Source: Sphingobium sp. AP50 (GTDB lineage: Bacteria; Pseudomonadota; Alphaproteobacteria; Sphingomonadales; Sphingomonadaceae). Taken from it: a stretch of 64,000 nt of DNA. A program made the position numbers and the translations under genes. Each line of letters starts with the position of its first letter. Position 1 is the stretch's first letter. The notes under the pieces were generated by a model. That model was given only the letters and a program-made list of their open reading frames with translations. It did not search any database and was not told the origin of the DNA. Below, piece by piece: positions 32,657 to 40,868 of this stretch. The DNA lies in the NCBI RefSeq assembly GCF_900109095.1, contig NZ_FNYZ01000018.1, positions 46,936 through 110,935 on the forward strand. The letters are read 5' to 3'.

Positions 32657-34677
32657 TCCTTGCATCCTTGGTTGCCCTTGCTGCGATGCCACCGATCTTC
32701 GATCCAGCCTGCGCCGGCAGAAGTTCCGCATCCCTGCCCACGCACGGCCGGCACATTACGACGCGCGATCTGGCCCAACTACGCGACATCGGCATAGCTT
32801 CTCCATATCAAGATAGCGTTGCGCTCGATATTTCTCCGGACGGACGCCGCGTGGCGTTCCAGATGCGAGAGTCCAGTCCTGACGCAAACCGCTATTGCCT
32901 CTCCATCGTCGTCGCCTCACTTGACGGTAAGTCGGCGCCAATCGTTGTTGATCGCGGTGGCGACCTCATTCGGCAGTCCGGACCCCAGCTGGGGCTCGGG
33001 CCCTACCCTTCAGGCGTGCCGGAAGTCATCCGGTCAGTCTGGTCGCCAGACGGTCGCCATGTTGCATTTTTGAAGAAAGGCGAAGGGGAAAATCAAGTTC
33101 GCGTGTGGATCGCAGCGTCCAACGGGCTGGGCTCATTTCCCCTTGATCATGGCACGGGTGACGCGGTCGAATTTCACTGGTCGGAAGACTCCAAGCACAT
33201 CAGCATCCTGTCTCGTCAACTGGATGATATGATCGCAGGCAGAAACAGGGAAGCCTTGTCTGGCTTTCATATGGATGGGCGTTTGATCCCTGTGTCGAGT
33301 GCCAAGCCCTATTTCAAGGCCCCCTTCCCACTACGTACTGATGTGATGTCGTTGCCGGCTGGTCCGACGCCTTCGAGCCAGACTAGATTCTCCGCCATTG
33401 CTGGCTGGCATGAGTTGCCGATCGCCGATCCTGCTCATTCTCACAACATCACAGAACTCCTCCCTAAAAACCTGCTCACCCGTGCGTGCCTGGCGGAAGC
33501 CTGTACGGGGCTGATCATCAAAGCATGGCAATCCGCCGATGGACGATCGCTCAGCTTCCTCCGTCGCGTGGGGCCCGCAGATGATGCAATGGCGCTCTAT
33601 CACTGGGAGGTTGCTTCAGGACAGCCAAGACAGAGCTATCGCACCAGCGGCGTGCTGTTGGGATGCCAGTCCGCAGGTCCTCGCCTGGTATGCGCGCAAG
33701 AGTTGGCCACCAAACCGCGCAGCATCGTCACGCTTGACCCAAAAACTGGCAGAATTACGTCTGTTTTCGATCCCAATCCCGAATTCGAGTCCTTTGCACT
33801 GTCCACGCCCAAGCGCCTTTATTGGCGCAACGATAAAGGGATTTTAACCTTCGGCGAGCTCGTCCTTCCGCCAGACCACAAACCGAATGAGAAACATCCC
33901 CTAATCGTCGTTGGATACCGAACCCGTGGCTTTCTGCGCGGAGGCGTGGGAGATGAATATCCTATCTACGCCTTGGCCGCACGTGGATATGCGGTGCTCA
34001 GCTTCGACAATCCACCAGATATATCCTCATTCGCCGGCACGAAGTCGTCGGCCGAGGCCAAGCGACTTGACCGGAAGGACTGGGCCAACCGGAAAAGTAT
34101 TTTATCCTCGATTGAGAATGGCGTTCGAATGGTGGAAGCGCTTGGCGTTAGCGATCCCTCCCGCCGAGCCATCACGGGGCTCAGCGATGGATCATCGTCT
34201 CTTTTCTTCGCCCTCATCAATGACCATTTCTTTCATACTGCCATCGCCAGCACCTGCTGCGAGGAGCCAATAAGTTCGATGGCTCTGATAGGCGAGGTCG
34301 GCGCAAGCTATTTTGAAGAGAATGGATATCCACTCCTGTCTCAGGATGACACCGTGTTCTGGCGTGCCATGTCTGTCACTCGAAATGCAGCCAGGATCGA
34401 CGTCCCGCTGCTGCTCAATCTTGCCGAAGACGAGTATCTCTATGCGCTGGAATCCATCCGCGCATTACGGTTCCATCAAAAGTCAGTTGATGCCTATCTC
34501 TATCCAAATGAATTTCACGTAAAATGGCAGCCAGCGCATCGGCTCGCCATTTATGATCGTAACATCGCTTGGTTCGATTTCTGGCTTCGCGGGATTGATC
34601 CGACGGACGAAGACCAACGGCTCAGGTGGACGGCGCTCAGGACGTCTGATGGAAAAAAGACGGCCGGATCGCAATGA
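32653..34677 (+). CDS. atxE: Lasso-peptide isopeptidase (AtxE2-like serine hydrolase)
   Basis: A 674-residue protein of prolyl-oligopeptidase fold. A signal-like N-terminus is followed by a seven-bladed-propeller-like region (repeats such as DSVALDISPDGRRVAF and SVWSPDGRHVAFL) and a C-terminal alpha/beta hydrolase. The likely catalytic triad is Ser511 in GLSDGSSS, Asp593 in NLAEDEYLY and His622 in NEFHVKW. In Asticcacaulis, AtxE enzymes open the ring-closing isopeptide bond of astexins without attacking other lassos. The gene is fused translationally to the receptor by a 4-bp overlap and converges on the lasso C gene, the standard order for isopeptidase-bearing clusters. The cluster's own peptide is the probable substrate. 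Confidence 0.88.
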   Translation: MILASLVALAAMPPIFDPACAGRSSASLPTHGRHITTRDLAQLRDIGIASPYQDSVALDISPDGRRVAFQMRESSPDANRYCLSIVVASLDGKSAPIVVDRGGDLIRQSGPQLGLGPYPSGVPEVIRSVWSPDGRHVAFLKKGEGENQVRVWIAASNGLGSFPLDHGTGDAVEFHWSEDSKHISILSRQLDDMIAGRNREALSGFHMDGRLIPVSSAKPYFKAPFPLRTDVMSLPAGPTPSSQTRFSAIAGWHELPIADPAHSHNITELLPKNLLTRACLAEACTGLIIKAWQSADGRSLSFLRRVGPADDAMALYHWEVASGQPRQSYRTSGVLLGCQSAGPRLVCAQELATKPRSIVTLDPKTGRITSVFDPNPEFESFALSTPKRLYWRNDKGILTFGELVLPPDHKPNEKHPLIVVGYRTRGFLRGGVGDEYPIYALAARGYAVLSFDNPPDISSFAGTKSSAEAKRLDRKDWANRKSILSSIENGVRMVEALGVSDPSRRAITGLSDGSSSLFFALINDHFFHTAIASTCCEEPISSMALIGEVGASYFEENGYPLLSQDDTVFWRAMSVTRNAARIDVPLLLNLAEDEYLYALESIRALRFHQKSVDAYLYPNEFHVKWQPAHRLAIYDRNIAWFDFWLRGIDPTDEDQRLRWTALRTSDGKKTAGSQ

Positions 34678-34732
34678 GCAGCTTTCGGGCCGGATGATCG
34701 ATAATCGGCTGTGAGATCATCAACGACCGATG

Positions 34733-36472
34733 CTAGCCGTTTTCTTTAGGCCTATCAGATGGCGAATATGCGATCTTGCGACCCGACCAGTGACGGCACC
34801 ACGATTCAGCGTCGGCCAGTTGGAGCAGCCGCCGCCCTTGGGTGCCGTCCAACGTCGCAATCGCGCCGCAAGCCGCCTCGACTTTACCCCGATCTATGAT
34901 GCCCTGTTCCGCCAGGATGCCGTCCAGCAGCATTTGTTTAAGACGGCTCTCAAACGATTTGAGTATCTCAAAGGAAAATCGCGCCGGCCCAGGCTTTCCT
35001 CGCCGATCGGCGATTTTTTGCGGCAGCCGGCGCCGGAAGGCGTCGCGGGCAATCGAGCGATTTCTTCCACCTGATATCCATTTCCAGCTGGGTATCGTTA
35101 GGCAAGTTTCCATCACGGGCTGCGCCATCAGCGGGGTAACCATCGGCGGGCCGTCCAACGGAAAGGGTGCCTCCATATCTTCCTGCATTCGGGCGAGCAT
35201 GGCGATATGAAAGGCCTTTCCAGGCAGTGCGTCCTCTGGACAGTCCAACCAAGGATGCGTTGCATCCTGTGTAATCTGCTCAGCATAGAGCAGATCATCG
35301 GTCAACGGCCAGCTGTAGCGAACCGGCCGACGGCTGCGCCGCCATAAGCTGCCAAGCGCCTCTCCCAGCGAGCAGCCGGTCAGGAGCGCGATATTCTCGT
35401 AGGCCGCCAACACCTCAAGCAACGGGCGCCCGGCGCGTAGGCAATCCAAAATCGGCGTCGCCGACTGCAAGAAGCAAAAAACATGGTCGCCCCCGTTCCC
35501 GCTAAAGAACGCATCTGCCCCGGTTGCGTCTGCAACATCTGTCGCAAGATGCGCCATGCTTTGATAAAGCGGGCGCCTCTTGGGGTGGGGAAGATGGGGT
35601 GCTGCACATCTGGCAGGATCGACATGTGCTGTATCATAGAAGCCTTCGTGCAGCGGAAAGCCGAAATGCTCAGCCACCATTCTCGCGTAGATCCGTTCAT
35701 CGCCTGACGGATCTTTGGTCGCCATCGTCAGACATTGTGCCGCTTTGCCTGCCTTGGATAGACCCGCTAGCACGATCGAGGAATCCAACCCGCCCGACAT
35801 CAATGCTAACGGACGTTCGAACGGCGACGCGAGGCAGGTGACAGCATGGTCAATTACCGCCTCCAGCTCGTCGGCGTTCGGCGCATGATCATGACGATCG
35901 AGGGACGCGAAAGTCCATGGCGACCAGAATGACTGTGTCGATGGTGGATCGCAGGATCCGTCTAAAAGCGTGGCGGGCCGCAGTTCGAATATGTCGGCAA
36001 GGCAGGTCCGATCTCCATGATAGCCTTCAGCTGTCATATTGAGCCGCAGCATGGCCCAGTCGATTGCATATGTGCCACCGAACAGCGCAACATCATTGCT
36101 ACAAAGGATTATACCATCCTCGTGCCTGTAATAGGTCGGAACAGCGCCGGACGGATCTCTGGCGATAAGCGGTGGGCCGTCGACCAACGCAACATAGCTA
36201 CCCCAACAATTTCGACGAAGATATTGAAGCCAGTCAGTCGGCTGCGTTTCAAGACCGTATCCAAGATCAGCTTTGGTCGCATGGCGCCCGTAGAGAGACC
36301 CCAGCACGACCCCTCCGTTCCGCGGTATAAGGGTAAAGGGCATAAGCCCATCTGTCCCAACTAGCAGCCGCTCTCCTCGAAAAACGATCTTGAACCCGCG
36401 CCTTGAGCAAATCTCGTCGCTCCACGCATCAGGTTGCGCTCCAGCGACAGCTAGAAAGCTTCCCGCGCTCAT
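34733..36472 (-). CDS. atxC: Lasso-peptide macrolactam synthetase (C protein)
   Basis: A 579-residue asparagine-synthetase-like enzyme. The N-terminal glutaminase-like half keeps the fold (LLVGTDGLMPFTLIPR, GAVPTYYRHEDGIILCSNDV) but lacks an N-terminal catalytic Cys. The C-terminal synthetase half has the ATP pyrophosphatase loop LALMSGGLDSSIVLAGLSKA. It adenylates the side-chain carboxylate of the core's acidic residue and lets the freed Gly1 amine close the ring. ATG 36472 overlaps the B-gene stop by 4 bp. It is the last gene of the precursor-B-C operon and converges on the isopeptidase gene with 55 bp between stops. Confidence 0.92.
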   Translation of the reverse strand: MSAGSFLAVAGAQPDAWSDEICSRRGFKIVFRGERLLVGTDGLMPFTLIPRNGGVVLGSLYGRHATKADLGYGLETQPTDWLQYLRRNCWGSYVALVDGPPLIARDPSGAVPTYYRHEDGIILCSNDVALFGGTYAIDWAMLRLNMTAEGYHGDRTCLADIFELRPATLLDGSCDPPSTQSFWSPWTFASLDRHDHAPNADELEAVIDHAVTCLASPFERPLALMSGGLDSSIVLAGLSKAGKAAQCLTMATKDPSGDERIYARMVAEHFGFPLHEGFYDTAHVDPARCAAPHLPHPKRRPLYQSMAHLATDVADATGADAFFSGNGGDHVFCFLQSATPILDCLRAGRPLLEVLAAYENIALLTGCSLGEALGSLWRRSRRPVRYSWPLTDDLLYAEQITQDATHPWLDCPEDALPGKAFHIAMLARMQEDMEAPFPLDGPPMVTPLMAQPVMETCLTIPSWKWISGGRNRSIARDAFRRRLPQKIADRRGKPGPARFSFEILKSFESRLKQMLLDGILAEQGIIDRGKVEAACGAIATLDGTQGRRLLQLADAESWCRHWSGRKIAYSPSDRPKENG

Positions 36473-37122
36473 GCCGCAAGTACCGGCGTGTACTGAGCCA
36501 CATGCTCATGATGATCATTGAGCACGGTTACGCCGCGCTGTAGCCAGCAATGCGCCTGGAACGGGAACAAACGTACGCCAAACACCAAAGCCGCTCCATG
36601 GCCCTCCCGCTCAAGGCGCCAGCGCAAAGCAATGGAGTGCGCAAGACAACGGTCGCGATTACTAAGGATGCGCCCCTGGGCCTGGAAATGTCGCACAAGA
36701 GATATCAAATCCTGGGCGACGAAACGGTCGCGCTCGTAAAGCAGCCCCGCTTTGCTCGGATCGAGAAACGACCTTAGCGGCCTATGCTTGAGATGACAGC
36801 GGGCCCTGAGACATTCCAGCGCTGTGATTGCAGAAAAGCTGGCCAAAGTCATCCCGATGGGATCCTCAGAAAGGGTCGAAGTCGCCGCCGGGATGGAGGC
36901 TGGCGACAGATCGTCTTGCCCAGCTACCACCCTGATGACCCCTGCCGCCTGGAGCGCCCCGACGAGTTCGTTATCCTCGCTGATCTGGCGCGTCTGCAAC
37001 GACAAAAACGCGTCGTTAAGCGCGGGAGACAGGCAAAAATAGCGATTTTCCTCGTAATCGAGGAATACAGCGCGCCCTGCGCATGTCCCAAAGATGATAT
37101 GCTCTTTTAGCGCAAGTCCCAT
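36469..37122 (-). CDS. atxB: Lasso-peptide B protein (RRE + leader peptidase fusion)
   Basis: A 217-residue fused B protein. Residues 1-80 form a PqqD-like RiPP recognition element (GTCAGRAVFLDYEENRYFCL) that binds the precursor leader. The C-terminal part is the transglutaminase-like cysteine peptidase with a visible triad: Cys159 in NRDRCLAHS, His191 in PFQAHCWL and Asp203 in VLNDHHEH. It cuts the leader before core Gly1. I start it at ATG 37122 because family members begin just before this strand; an in-frame ATG at 37176 would add 18 residues translated from G-rich DNA. It lies 57 bp after the precursor gene and overlaps the C gene by 4 bp. Confidence 0.9.
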   Translation of the reverse strand: MGLALKEHIIFGTCAGRAVFLDYEENRYFCLSPALNDAFLSLQTRQISEDNELVGALQAAGVIRVVAGQDDLSPASIPAATSTLSEDPIGMTLASFSAITALECLRARCHLKHRPLRSFLDPSKAGLLYERDRFVAQDLISLVRHFQAQGRILSNRDRCLAHSIALRWRLEREGHGAALVFGVRLFPFQAHCWLQRGVTVLNDHHEHVAQYTPVLAA

Positions 37123-37179
37123 GTCTGTGCCCCCACGGAAAAAGGGGAACCGTGCCTGTGGCGCGGCCCCCCCCACATG

Positions 37180-37323
37180 TCAGTCTTCGTCGGTCAGGCC
37201 CATGCTTCCGCGCGTCTGCGGATTGAGGACATCGTCAGCGCCTGCGCTGATGCCGCGGGTCACTTCGGTCACGGCGCCCAGTTCGATGATATCGGACTGG
37301 CCCATGGATGCTTCCTTGGTCAT
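37180..37323 (-). CDS. atxA: Lasso-peptide precursor (A protein), 47 aa
   Basis: A 47-residue frame directly upstream of the B and C genes, with AAGGAG seven bases before ATG 37323. The leader (23 residues) ends IIELGAVTEVTR, with the required Thr at position -2. The 24-residue core starts GISAGADDVLNPQ and ends GSMGLTDED. Gly1 and Asp8 suit an eight-residue ring as in syanodin- and sphingonodin-type peptides (which also start GIS or end in acidic residues); Asp7 is a less usual alternative. Arg15 or Met18 could be the lower plug, unproven. The leader, processing enzymes and isopeptidase all fit proteobacterial class II lassos. Confidence 0.9.
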   Translation of the reverse strand: MTKEASMGQSDIIELGAVTEVTRGISAGADDVLNPQTRGSMGLTDED

Positions 37324-37493
37324 CGTCTTACTCCTTGACTATACCGGCTGAAATGCCGGCGAAGACAGGATAATTTAGCCAGGAGCATATTTCGCAGTTC
37401 ATAAATCGCCGATCTGGCGCCATGCGGAATGTCCAAAGGCATGTTCATCCCGAGCATCGTCAAACCAGCGTAAAGCCGCCGGCGGCCCAGAGA
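37324..37493 (-). promoter_or_regulatory. Presumed promoter region of lasso biosynthesis operon
   Basis: A 170-bp gap between the GntR gene stop and the precursor start. Reading on the minus strand, an AT-rich TAAATTATCC about 55 bp before the ATG could be a -10 region. GCCGG-ATTTCA-type arms (CCGGC TGAAAT GCCGG on plus, 37344-37359) form a small inverted repeat between it and the ribosome site. No firm -35 is seen. Confidence 0.35.
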
Positions 37494-38090
37494 TTAAAAC
37501 GTCGCAAGTAGCCTGAAGAGCCGGCGGTGATGAGTAAGTATCCGTCGTCCAAGACGTGTTCGATCGCGCTCCAGAGCATGATTGAAGATCGTTCTGCATT
37601 CGAGGCGTGCCCGCCGATGCGCCTCGCAATCGGCGATTCGCAAGCTGTGGAGGCGGTCATTGGCAGCCTTGCCCCAGCTTGATATCGCCTGATTGCCGGT
37701 CCCGTCGAAAAGATGCTGAAACACATTTTCCACCAGGCGCACGCAATCGGCCGGGCAAAGATCATCGACCAGCATAGGTGTCGATGCTGGCAGCGTTTCG
37801 TCGTTCCACCGATTGAGGCCGATCACCAGCAGCTTCTGGCTAAGATCTAGAATATCAGCCAGCATCCCAGGATCAAAAGGTGTCGCATAGAAGCCGCCTT
37901 CCTTCATAGTTACCACGCCTTCTCCGACAAGCCGGTATATCGCTTCACGGACAGGTGTCATGCTCGCTTGGTAATTCCGCGCGATCTGCGCGGCGGCGAG
38001 CCTGCCAGGAGGCGCGATCCGCCCAGATAGGATGTCTTGCTTGAGAGCACGATAGACGCGGTCATGCGTCAATGGATCCAGCGGCGCCAT
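37494..38090 (-). CDS. GntR/FadR-like transcriptional regulator
   Basis: A 198-residue GntR-family regulator. The N-terminal winged HTH (DRVYRALKQDILSGRIAPPG, then ARNYQASMTPVREAIYRLVG EGVV) is canonical. The C-terminal helical part (AHRRARLECRTIFNHALERD, RRILTHHRRLF) fits an FCD effector domain, somewhat short. It lies 170 bp upstream of the lasso precursor in the same direction and 5 bp downstream of the XRE gene. It probably controls the lasso operon or the conjugation genes; the ligand is unknown. Confidence 0.85.
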   Translation of the reverse strand: MAPLDPLTHDRVYRALKQDILSGRIAPPGRLAAAQIARNYQASMTPVREAIYRLVGEGVVTMKEGGFYATPFDPGMLADILDLSQKLLVIGLNRWNDETLPASTPMLVDDLCPADCVRLVENVFQHLFDGTGNQAISSWGKAANDRLHSLRIADCEAHRRARLECRTIFNHALERDRTRLGRRILTHHRRLFRLLATF

Positions 38091-38095
38091 CTCAA

Positions 38096-38512
38096 TCAGG
38101 CCAGATCATTACGCTTTTTGGACCACCAGCGTGGCGTCAACTTTGCCTGAAGCCTAGTGATATTCTTGCGCACGATGAGATCGATGCACTCGCGCTCGAG
38201 CTCATGAAAGTCGCCATAAGTCAGCTCACGCGGAAACTCCATCTGGTGCGCGCAAAATAAGAGTGGCAGGAAGATATGACCGGTCGATAATTTGAGATAT
38301 TCCGCGCAGGTAACATGATGGTCGAGGCGGGAACTGGGATTCCCGGACTCGATTTCCTGCAACCATCGTCGACTGATCCCGATCTCGCGCGCGAACGCTA
38401 TCTGCGTGATGCCATGTCGCTTGCGCGCCTGTTCGATCCGCCGCCCGGAAAGCTCCTTAACGAAGGTCAATAGCGGACTGGTCGTTAGCGCAGTCCCCCG
38501 ATCTGGTGACAT
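38096..38512 (-). CDS. XRE-family HTH regulator
   Basis: A 138-residue protein with a Cro/CI-type HTH at about 22-75 (RRIEQARKRHGITQIAFARE IGISRRWLQEIESG). A C-terminal helical region follows. ATG 38512 with a purine-rich GGGGAG just before it is chosen over the in-frame ATG at 38593, which adds residues unlike the family. It is divergent from the conjugation operon across a 395-bp region full of TGCGCA repeats, and 5 bp upstream of the GntR gene, so both regulators are likely one transcript. Confidence 0.8.
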   Translation of the reverse strand: MSPDRGTALTTSPLLTFVKELSGRRIEQARKRHGITQIAFAREIGISRRWLQEIESGNPSSRLDHHVTCAEYLKLSTGHIFLPLLFCAHQMEFPRELTYGDFHELERECIDLIVRKNITRLQAKLTPRWWSKKRNDLA

Positions 38513-38907
38513 GTGCTCCCCTTCTTGGAGAATGAGCCCGCCACGGCATCCCTGATAATCGACAATAGGGAAAGAACATTGCCGTGCAACCACAACAATC
38601 GCCGATCTGGCTAGTCTTTTCTCGATATATCAGGGGGTTGGTGACGGCAGAGTTAGTCTGTGCGCTTTGCACATGGCTATGAGCATCCGCTATTACGCTG
38701 AAAATACGCATTTTTCTCCGGCATGCGAACTGTAGTGCGCATTGGGAAGTGTAATGCGCAATGCGCACTTGAGTGCTCCTGAGGTTGCGGTCAGCAGTGC
38801 TTTCAATCATCACCATAGCATCGAGTTAAATCATGACGCAGAGCCATGCTTTTTCAATCAAGTGGGAATGCGCGGTAGTATTTCGCAAAAAAAATCGGAG
38901 AATTTTA
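38513..38907. other. Divergent regulatory region between XRE gene and tra operon
   Basis: About 395 bases without a gene I trust. It contains TGTGC-GCTTT-GCACA (about 38660), the 38734-38769 inverted repeat described separately, and AT-rich DNA nearer the tra genes (aaaaaaaatcggagaatttt). It probably holds the promoters of both directions and operators for one of the neighbouring regulators. Confidence 0.5.
38734..38769. promoter_or_regulatory. Inverted and tandem TGCGCA repeats, candidate operator
   Basis: AGTGCGCATT (38734-38743) pairs with AATGCGCACT (38760-38769). A further AATGCGCA copy at 38753-38760 abuts the second arm, giving three TGCGCA sites within 36 bases. The position, about 220 bp upstream of the XRE start and 140-175 bp upstream of the first tra-operon gene, fits an operator. 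Confidence 0.5.
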
Positions 38908-39177
38908 GTGACGTCTTCTTTAATCAGTCTTACTTTACTGGGCTTTTTGGCGCAGGAAAATGCGGCACGACAATCCTCCGCAACCAGCATCCGGACGGCG
39001 CCTGTACAGGAGGTCGTTCATGACGGCGTCGGCTTTGCCATTCGGGTAAGGGACAGCGCTGAAGCGCTCGAGCACGACGACGATAAGCGCACCGTTAAGC
39101 TTGGCGCGCGCGTGGTTCTTCCGCGCTTTTTACGGTCGGCGCGCAAAGGCCAGGAGGCTAGTCATGGCGTACGCTAA
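38908..39177 (+). CDS. Small exported protein, first gene of conjugation operon
   Basis: An 89-residue frame starting at GTG 38908 with GGAG seven bases before it. The first about 20 residues are hydrophobic (SSLISLTLLGFLAQENAA), suggesting a signal peptide or anchor; the rest is charged. The same frame reaches ATG 38833. It overlaps the DsbC gene by 14 bp, as expected within an operon. No family is recognised. Confidence 0.5.
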   Translation: MTSSLISLTLLGFLAQENAARQSSATSIRTAPVQEVVHDGVGFAIRVRDSAEALEHDDDKRTVKLGARVVLPRFLRSARKGQEASHGVR

Positions 39178-39937
39178 ACGCCTTGGCAGATTGCTGATGC
39201 TCGTACCTCTCCTGGCTGCCGAGCAGGCCATGTCGCAGGAGAGAAGTGAAGCCGTGGTCGCAAGCGCGGCAGCGCAGGCAGAGCGGCAGCTCAAGCAAAA
39301 TTTCACCAACCTCACATTTGAGGATTTTGGTCCCTCACCGATCAAGGGGCCAATCTATCAGGCAGATGCCGGCGGCAGGATGGTCTATTATGCCCCCGAG
39401 AGCGAGCATATCCTCTTCGCGGCTATTTATGATCGTAGCGGCGTGAATGTAACCGCACTCGCGCAAGACGCTGCAGCCCGAAAACGTCTCGTAGGTCTCG
39501 ACCGCTCAGCAGCCTTCATAATCGGTCCTGTCAATGCGCCGGAGGTGATTGAGTTTACCGATCCGGACTGTCCCTATTGCCGCGCGCTCGACCGCTTTTG
39601 GGCGACTAAGGCCGCCGAGGGAAAGCCGGTTCGCCGCCTCCTCTTCTTTGTTAGCGGCATTCATCCTGGCGCCGCGCGCAAGGCCGAGCATATCCTTTGC
39701 GCCAAAGACAGCGAAGCAACGTTCCGAGCTCTCTATGGCGGCGCGACGCCGGACAAGCTGGACGCTTGCCAGCAGGGCCATGCGAGACTTGCCGCGCACG
39801 ATGCGGCGGTCAAAGCTGTCGGTCTCTCTGGCACACCCACGATCATCCTTGGCAGCAAGCTCGTCTCGGGTTTCCAGCAGGGCGAGATCGAGGCCTGGCT
39901 TGAGCACAAGCAAGGGTCGGACCATGCAACCAAATAA
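39164..39937 (+). CDS. dsbC: DsbC-like periplasmic thiol isomerase of the T4SS
   Basis: A 257-residue protein with a signal peptide (about 1-26, ending AMSQE), an N-terminal dimerisation-like domain and a thioredoxin-fold domain with CPYC in EFTDPDCPYCRALDRFW and a cis-Pro loop SGTPTIILG. AGGAGG is six bases before ATG 39164. It probably forms or reshuffles disulfides in the Cys-rich TraN, TraU and TraH proteins encoded downstream. F-type operons of sphingomonad plasmids commonly begin with such a gene. Confidence 0.88.
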   Translation: MAYAKRLGRLLMLVPLLAAEQAMSQERSEAVVASAAAQAERQLKQNFTNLTFEDFGPSPIKGPIYQADAGGRMVYYAPESEHILFAAIYDRSGVNVTALAQDAAARKRLVGLDRSAAFIIGPVNAPEVIEFTDPDCPYCRALDRFWATKAAEGKPVRRLLFFVSGIHPGAARKAEHILCAKDSEATFRALYGGATPDKLDACQQGHARLAAHDAAVKAVGLSGTPTIILGSKLVSGFQQGEIEAWLEHKQGSDHATK

Positions 39938-40154
39938 GTCGACCGGCTAAGCCCGGCGCTTTCCCAATATCATGGCGGCCTTCTCAAGCGGTCCAGCAGC
40001 TGTCTACAGGATTGCAGCCCACCCGATGAGACGGACCGGAATGCCGATGGCGCCGCCCCTGATGGGCCGTCCAGCAGCGTCATTGGCCGACAGCGATTTC
40101 GATCGATGCCGGCAGGCACATCCAGGGACGGTCTGGTTCAACGGAGGTAAGTTC

Positions 40155-40469
40155 ATGAATATGCTATTGGGAAAACGGTTTGCGTCGGCGGCGGACTATG
40201 GTGTGGCCCTCGCCCTGCTGGCCGTTATCGGCAGCGCGGCCCATGCCTTCTCGGCACCGGCGCAAGGCGATCTTGGCTACGACATCTACGACATCGTGGT
40301 CAATCAGGGGGTCAAGGGACCTCTGGGATTTGTTGGAGGCGTCGCGGCCTTTCTCTTCGGCGTCTCGCGCCTCTTTTCCAACATCATGATCGGCATTCCG
40401 ACGATCGTGGCGGCGGTCTGCCTCATCAAGGCCGATTCGATCCTCCAGACCTTCGGCATGACGATCTGA
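40155..40469 (+). CDS. traA: TraA/VirB2-like pilin
   Basis: A 104-residue protein with a leader and two hydrophobic helices (YGVALALLAVIGSAAHAF; PLGFVGGVAAFLFGVSRLFS plus IMIGIPTIVAAVCLIKAD), the form of conjugative pilins just upstream of traL. A good GGAGGT precedes ATG 40155; the same frame runs to 39972 but that part is not protein-like. Cleavage probably follows AHAFSA. A hairpin 55 bp downstream may fix its 3' end and give higher expression than traL-G. Confidence 0.8.
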   Translation: MNMLLGKRFASAADYGVALALLAVIGSAAHAFSAPAQGDLGYDIYDIVVNQGVKGPLGFVGGVAAFLFGVSRLFSNIMIGIPTIVAAVCLIKADSILQTFGMTI

Positions 40470-40521
40470 CACACATCTAAAGCGCTCGCGCGGCTCTCAT
40501 ATCCGCGCCGGCACTACCCTA

Positions 40522-40545
40522 CCGGAGCCGATAGTCGGCTCCCGG
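40522..40545 (+). terminator. Hairpin between pilin gene and traL
   Basis: GGAGCCGA-TAG-TCGGCTCC (40524-40542), extended by CC/GG outside. No T-run follows, so it is more likely an attenuator or 3'-end-stabilising hairpin than a full terminator. It fits the need for more pilin than assembly proteins. Confidence 0.5.
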
Positions 40546-40588
40546 AACGATGCCCTGCGGGGTGTCGTGAAGCAGGAGGAGAAGGGAC

Positions 40589-40855
40589 ATGGACGAGCGT
40601 CTTCCCCAATATCTTCACCGCCCCGTCCAGATCCTCTGGTTCGGCGCCGATGAATTCATATTGGTCATGGCCACCATCTTCGTCGCGGTCATCGTGGGCG
40701 GCGTGATCGGCTGGGCGCTCCTCTGTTCCCTTCTCCTTTTCATCCCCTGGAAACGGACCAAGCCGCGGGGGTTCATCCCCCATCTGGCCTGGCGCTGGGG
40801 GCTTCTGCGCTTTTCCCATTATCCGGGTCCAACCCAGACCCGCTTCTTTGAGTGA
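40589..40855 (+). CDS. traL: TraL, F-type T4SS pilus assembly protein
   Basis: An 88-residue inner-membrane protein of the TraL/VirB3 family: LPQYLHRPVQILWFGADEF, hydrophobic helices at about 22-53, and the C-terminal basic GLLRFSHYPGPTQTRFFE. GGAGGAG lies before ATG 40589. It is the normal first assembly gene after the pilin and helps anchor the TraC ATPase. Confidence 0.92.
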   Translation: MDERLPQYLHRPVQILWFGADEFILVMATIFVAVIVGGVIGWALLCSLLLFIPWKRTKPRGFIPHLAWRWGLLRFSHYPGPTQTRFFE

Positions 40856-40868
40856 GGGACCTAAACCC

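Noticed and set aside
39972..40154. N-terminal extension of the pilin frame
   Set aside because: Composition is unlike protein, no ribosome site precedes 39972, and a strong GGAGGT precedes ATG 40155, which gives the normal pilin length.
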